DNA of 64,000 nucleotides from contig BBMT01000005.1 in assembly GCA_000755425.1 (NCBI GenBank), positions 124,001-188,000 of the forward strand, read 5' to 3'. Within the stretch, counting starts at the first letter, position 1. The number at the start of each line of letters is the position of its first letter. Shown here in pieces: positions 61,939 to 64,000 of this stretch. Below the pieces are notes generated by a model that was not told the origin of the DNA, made no database searches, and worked only from the letters and a program-made list of their open reading frames with translations. The position numbers and the translations under genes are program-made. This DNA is from Vibrio maritimus. Its GTDB lineage: Bacteria; Pseudomonadota; Gammaproteobacteria; Enterobacterales; Vibrionaceae.

Positions 61939-63273
61939 ATGAGCTTTTTAGAGCAAAATCCTGAGCGTTATTTCCCTAAAACCGGCTATTCACAGCAAGA
62001 AGTACTTGGCAAACTTGATGAGTTAAAGACAGAGATGGTACCTGTTGATGGTGGTCGTTTTGGCATGTACTCGCTAAAGGGTAATGAAGAGATCCAGAAC
62101 ATCATCGAGCAAGCTGCGCTGAAGTTCTTCTCGTTCAACGCACTGTTTACCTTTATGAACAAACCAGCGGGTCAAATTGAAGATGACTTAGTGGAGATGA
62201 TTCGTGAAGTGTTTCACGGCAGTGATGATATGCGCGCTAACTTTACAACAGGTGGCTCTGAGTCAATCTATTGTGCAATGAAAGCGATGCGTGACTGGGC
62301 TCGTCAAGAGATGCCACACATCGAAGAGCCAGAGATCATCATGCCGTACTCGGCGCACTCGGCTTTCTCACGCGGTGGTAAATACTTCGGTATCAAGATC
62401 GTTCGTACGCCGGTTGCTGAAGATAACCGAGTTGATATCGAAGCGACCAAAGCAGCAATCAACGAGAACACGATTGGTCTTGTGGGCTCTGCACCATGCT
62501 GGCCTTACGGTGTTTACGACCGTATTGAAGAGCTGTCTGACATCGCGACTGAAAAAGGTCTATGGCTGCACGTTGACGCATGTGTGGGTGGTTATCTAGC
62601 GCCTTTCGTTAAGAAAGCGGGCTACGACCTTCCATACTGGGACTTCACGGTACCGGGCGTACGTTCTATTTCTGCTGACATGCACAAATACGGTTATGCG
62701 CCGAAGCCAATGTCTACAGTACTGTACCGTGGCGGCGATGAGCAGTTCCACCATTATACAGTTGTTGATGACTGGCCATGTGGACCTTACTTCACGCAGT
62801 CTCTTGGCGGTAGCCGTACCTTCGCTTCAACGGCAGGTGCATGGGCGGTCATGAACTTCCTCGGCGAAGAAGGTTACGTGAAGAACGCAAAACGCATCAT
62901 GACTATCAAGCAGATGCTGATTGATGGTTTGGCGGAATGCGAAGACCTAAACACGTGGAAGACAGATCTTTCGCTGCTTATCATTGACTCACCAACGCTG
63001 GATATCACTAAAGTGGTTGGCGGTATGGGACAACGCGGCTGGAGTCTACTCGGCAACGCAGAGCCTGCGTCGATTCACCTCGCCATCGACCCGATTACCG
63101 ATGAGCAAGTAGAAGCGATGATCCGCGACTTTAAAGAAGTGGTTGAAGAAATTAAAGCGGGTAATGATCAAGCGGAAGGCTCGCTTGCATACTCCGGCGG
63201 CCAAGGTACAGGCTATGCCCCTAAGTGGGTGAAGCAAGTGATAGAGATGCTACCTGCGAAGTTAGGTAAGTAA
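61939..63273 (+). CDS. Group II PLP-dependent decarboxylase (sphingosine-phosphate-lyase-like subgroup)
   Basis: A 444-residue fold-type I PLP enzyme. PLP Lys lies in SISADMHKYGYAPK, the cofactor Asp in LHVDACVGGYLAPF, and the phosphate loop in TTGGSESIYCAMKA. This N-terminal and active-site pattern is shared by bacterial tyrosine/aspartate decarboxylase-like and sphingosine-1-phosphate-lyase-like proteins, so the substrate is open. GAGGTC lies before the ATG. A terminator and then an MFS transporter gene follow, which may export or import the amine or substrate. It is intact. Confidence 0.85.
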   Translation: MSFLEQNPERYFPKTGYSQQEVLGKLDELKTEMVPVDGGRFGMYSLKGNEEIQNIIEQAALKFFSFNALFTFMNKPAGQIEDDLVEMIREVFHGSDDMRANFTTGGSESIYCAMKAMRDWARQEMPHIEEPEIIMPYSAHSAFSRGGKYFGIKIVRTPVAEDNRVDIEATKAAINENTIGLVGSAPCWPYGVYDRIEELSDIATEKGLWLHVDACVGGYLAPFVKKAGYDLPYWDFTVPGVRSISADMHKYGYAPKPMSTVLYRGGDEQFHHYTVVDDWPCGPYFTQSLGGSRTFASTAGAWAVMNFLGEEGYVKNAKRIMTIKQMLIDGLAECEDLNTWKTDLSLLIIDSPTLDITKVVGGMGQRGWSLLGNAEPASIHLAIDPITDEQVEAMIRDFKEVVEEIKAGNDQAEGSLAYSGGQGTGYAPKWVKQVIEMLPAKLGK

Positions 63274-63312
63274 TCTCAAAAACAAAACGTTACCGAGTTA
63301 CTAAACGTTTGA

Positions 63313-63337
63313 CCGAGGCAGTGATGCCTCGGTTTTT
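63313..63337 (+). terminator. Terminator of the PLP decarboxylase gene
   Basis: CCGAGGCA, GTGA, TGCCTCGG and a run of five T. Confidence 0.88.
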
Positions 63338-63549
63338 GCGTTGTTGCGCTGGAGGTTAGTGGAACGGGCTTTGCTTACAAGAACTTGAGTAGATTACGCG
63401 GTCTTTTGGCACCGTAATGCGAGTTGGGAAATCAAGACTTGTGGCTTACTTAGAGGTAGTTTGCGGTAAGTAACCACTCAACGGCGAAGGCGGTCGGTAC
63501 AGTTACTAAGAAAATTGTTGATAATACACTTAGTAACTAAGGACTGATA

Positions 63550-64000
63550 ATGCTCATTCGATTGCAGTATTTCCTCAATGGCTTTTTCAAAGGGTGTCTG
63601 CCTTTATTTGTGCCGTACTATCTTGGCTTTGGTATCGACCTCAACGCCATATTTACCATGATGGCGATTGTCATGGCTTTGTACTCTTTGGCCTGCCCTA
63701 CATTCTCCGTCATATCTGATGCGACCAATAAAATTAAAATCTTTACCTTGGTGGGCTATAGCTTACTTGCAGCCATGTTCGCTGCGCTGCATGTTATAGA
63801 TCCAGCGGCAAACTTCGGATTAGTGACCACAGTGATCGTCATCGGGTACATTGCCTTCGCGGGCTGCTTGGGACTTTCCGACAAGTACTCCAACTTATCT
63901 TGTTTAAAGAGCGGGGGAGACTACGGCAAAATCTATATTTTTGATCCTGTGGGTATTTTGGCGTCGCAGGTTATTTTGATGGTTGTCGGTGAGCAATACG
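63550..64000 (+). CDS. MFS-type transporter, 3' partial
   Basis: An open frame MLIRLQYFLNGFFKGCLPLF.. runs off the right edge after 150 codons. It has at least four hydrophobic segments (AIFTMMAIVMALYSLACPTF, FTLVGYSLLAAMFAALHVID, LVTTVIVIGYIAFAGCLGLS, GILASQVILMVVGE) in the spacing of the nucleoside-permease-like/MFS N-terminal half. The substrate is unknown. The link with the preceding decarboxylase is by position only. Confidence 0.7.
   Translation, partial: MLIRLQYFLNGFFKGCLPLFVPYYLGFGIDLNAIFTMMAIVMALYSLACPTFSVISDATNKIKIFTLVGYSLLAAMFAALHVIDPAANFGLVTTVIVIGYIAFAGCLGLSDKYSNLSCLKSGGDYGKIYIFDPVGILASQVILMVVGEQY

Overview
The window is chromosomal DNA of a Vibrio-like gammaproteobacterium. The evidence is gene content and order: yejM-yejL-yejK, asd, adhE, sodB next to monothiol glutaredoxin grxD, and tesB-ybaY-atl leading into the 4.5S SRP RNA gene ffs as in E. 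coli. Proteins with Vibrio-type features (DUF2986, GlyGly-CTERM protease, CZB-like chemoreceptor) fit this. No species is claimed.

Layout. 1-1.5 kb: deacetylase-like and Nudix genes plus a small DUF2986 gene. 1.5-6.2 kb: a secreted subtilisin/kexin-type protease with a small secreted partner, a cyclophilin and a GH1 phospho-beta-glucosidase. 6.3-6.6 kb: tRNA-Ser(TGA) and tRNA-Pro(GGG). 6.7-19 kb: yejM/yejL/yejK, an Hpt protein, a lipoprotein, asd, a K+ channel, a MarC protein and adhE. 19-31.9 kb: SDR, sodB, grxD, a palindromic repeat, a soluble chemoreceptor, a cysteine-synthase-like enzyme divergent from an Lrp-type regulator with a clear operator, two dehydrogenases, a YHYH lipoprotein, then tesB-ybaY-atl.

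32.1-38.5 kb: ffs and a 6.3-kb island inserted at its 3' end. The last 21 bases of ffs are repeated at the far end of the island, where the displaced ffs terminator is found. The island holds a truncated integrase next to ffs, an IS5-type transposase relic, a secreted trypsin-fold protease with a GlyGly-CTERM tail, more than 1 kb of non-coding DNA, and a three-gene module (tyrosine recombinase, a small core-binding-like protein, an unknown 148-aa protein) resembling the Gamma-Mobile-Trio type. A 13-bp-spaced GGTACT repeat lies inside both ends.

38.9-64 kb: a murein-peptide cluster (serine hydrolase, MpaA-like amidase, MppA/OppA-like binding protein), an AraC regulator divergent from a yiaW/yiaV-type pair, a MagIII-like glycosylase, an exported FAD oxidoreductase, a DUF3626 gene, a Cache-GGDEF cyclase, a possible small RNA, a DUF1254 protein with LysR and Crp/Fnr regulators, an outer-membrane/FadL/RND cluster, and a group II PLP decarboxylase followed by an MFS transporter running off the end.

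An important caveat: about 30 single-base indels, mostly losses of one base from a short run, split about twenty-two otherwise good genes. I read these mainly as sequence errors, so split genes are reported as one feature each, with the break position.
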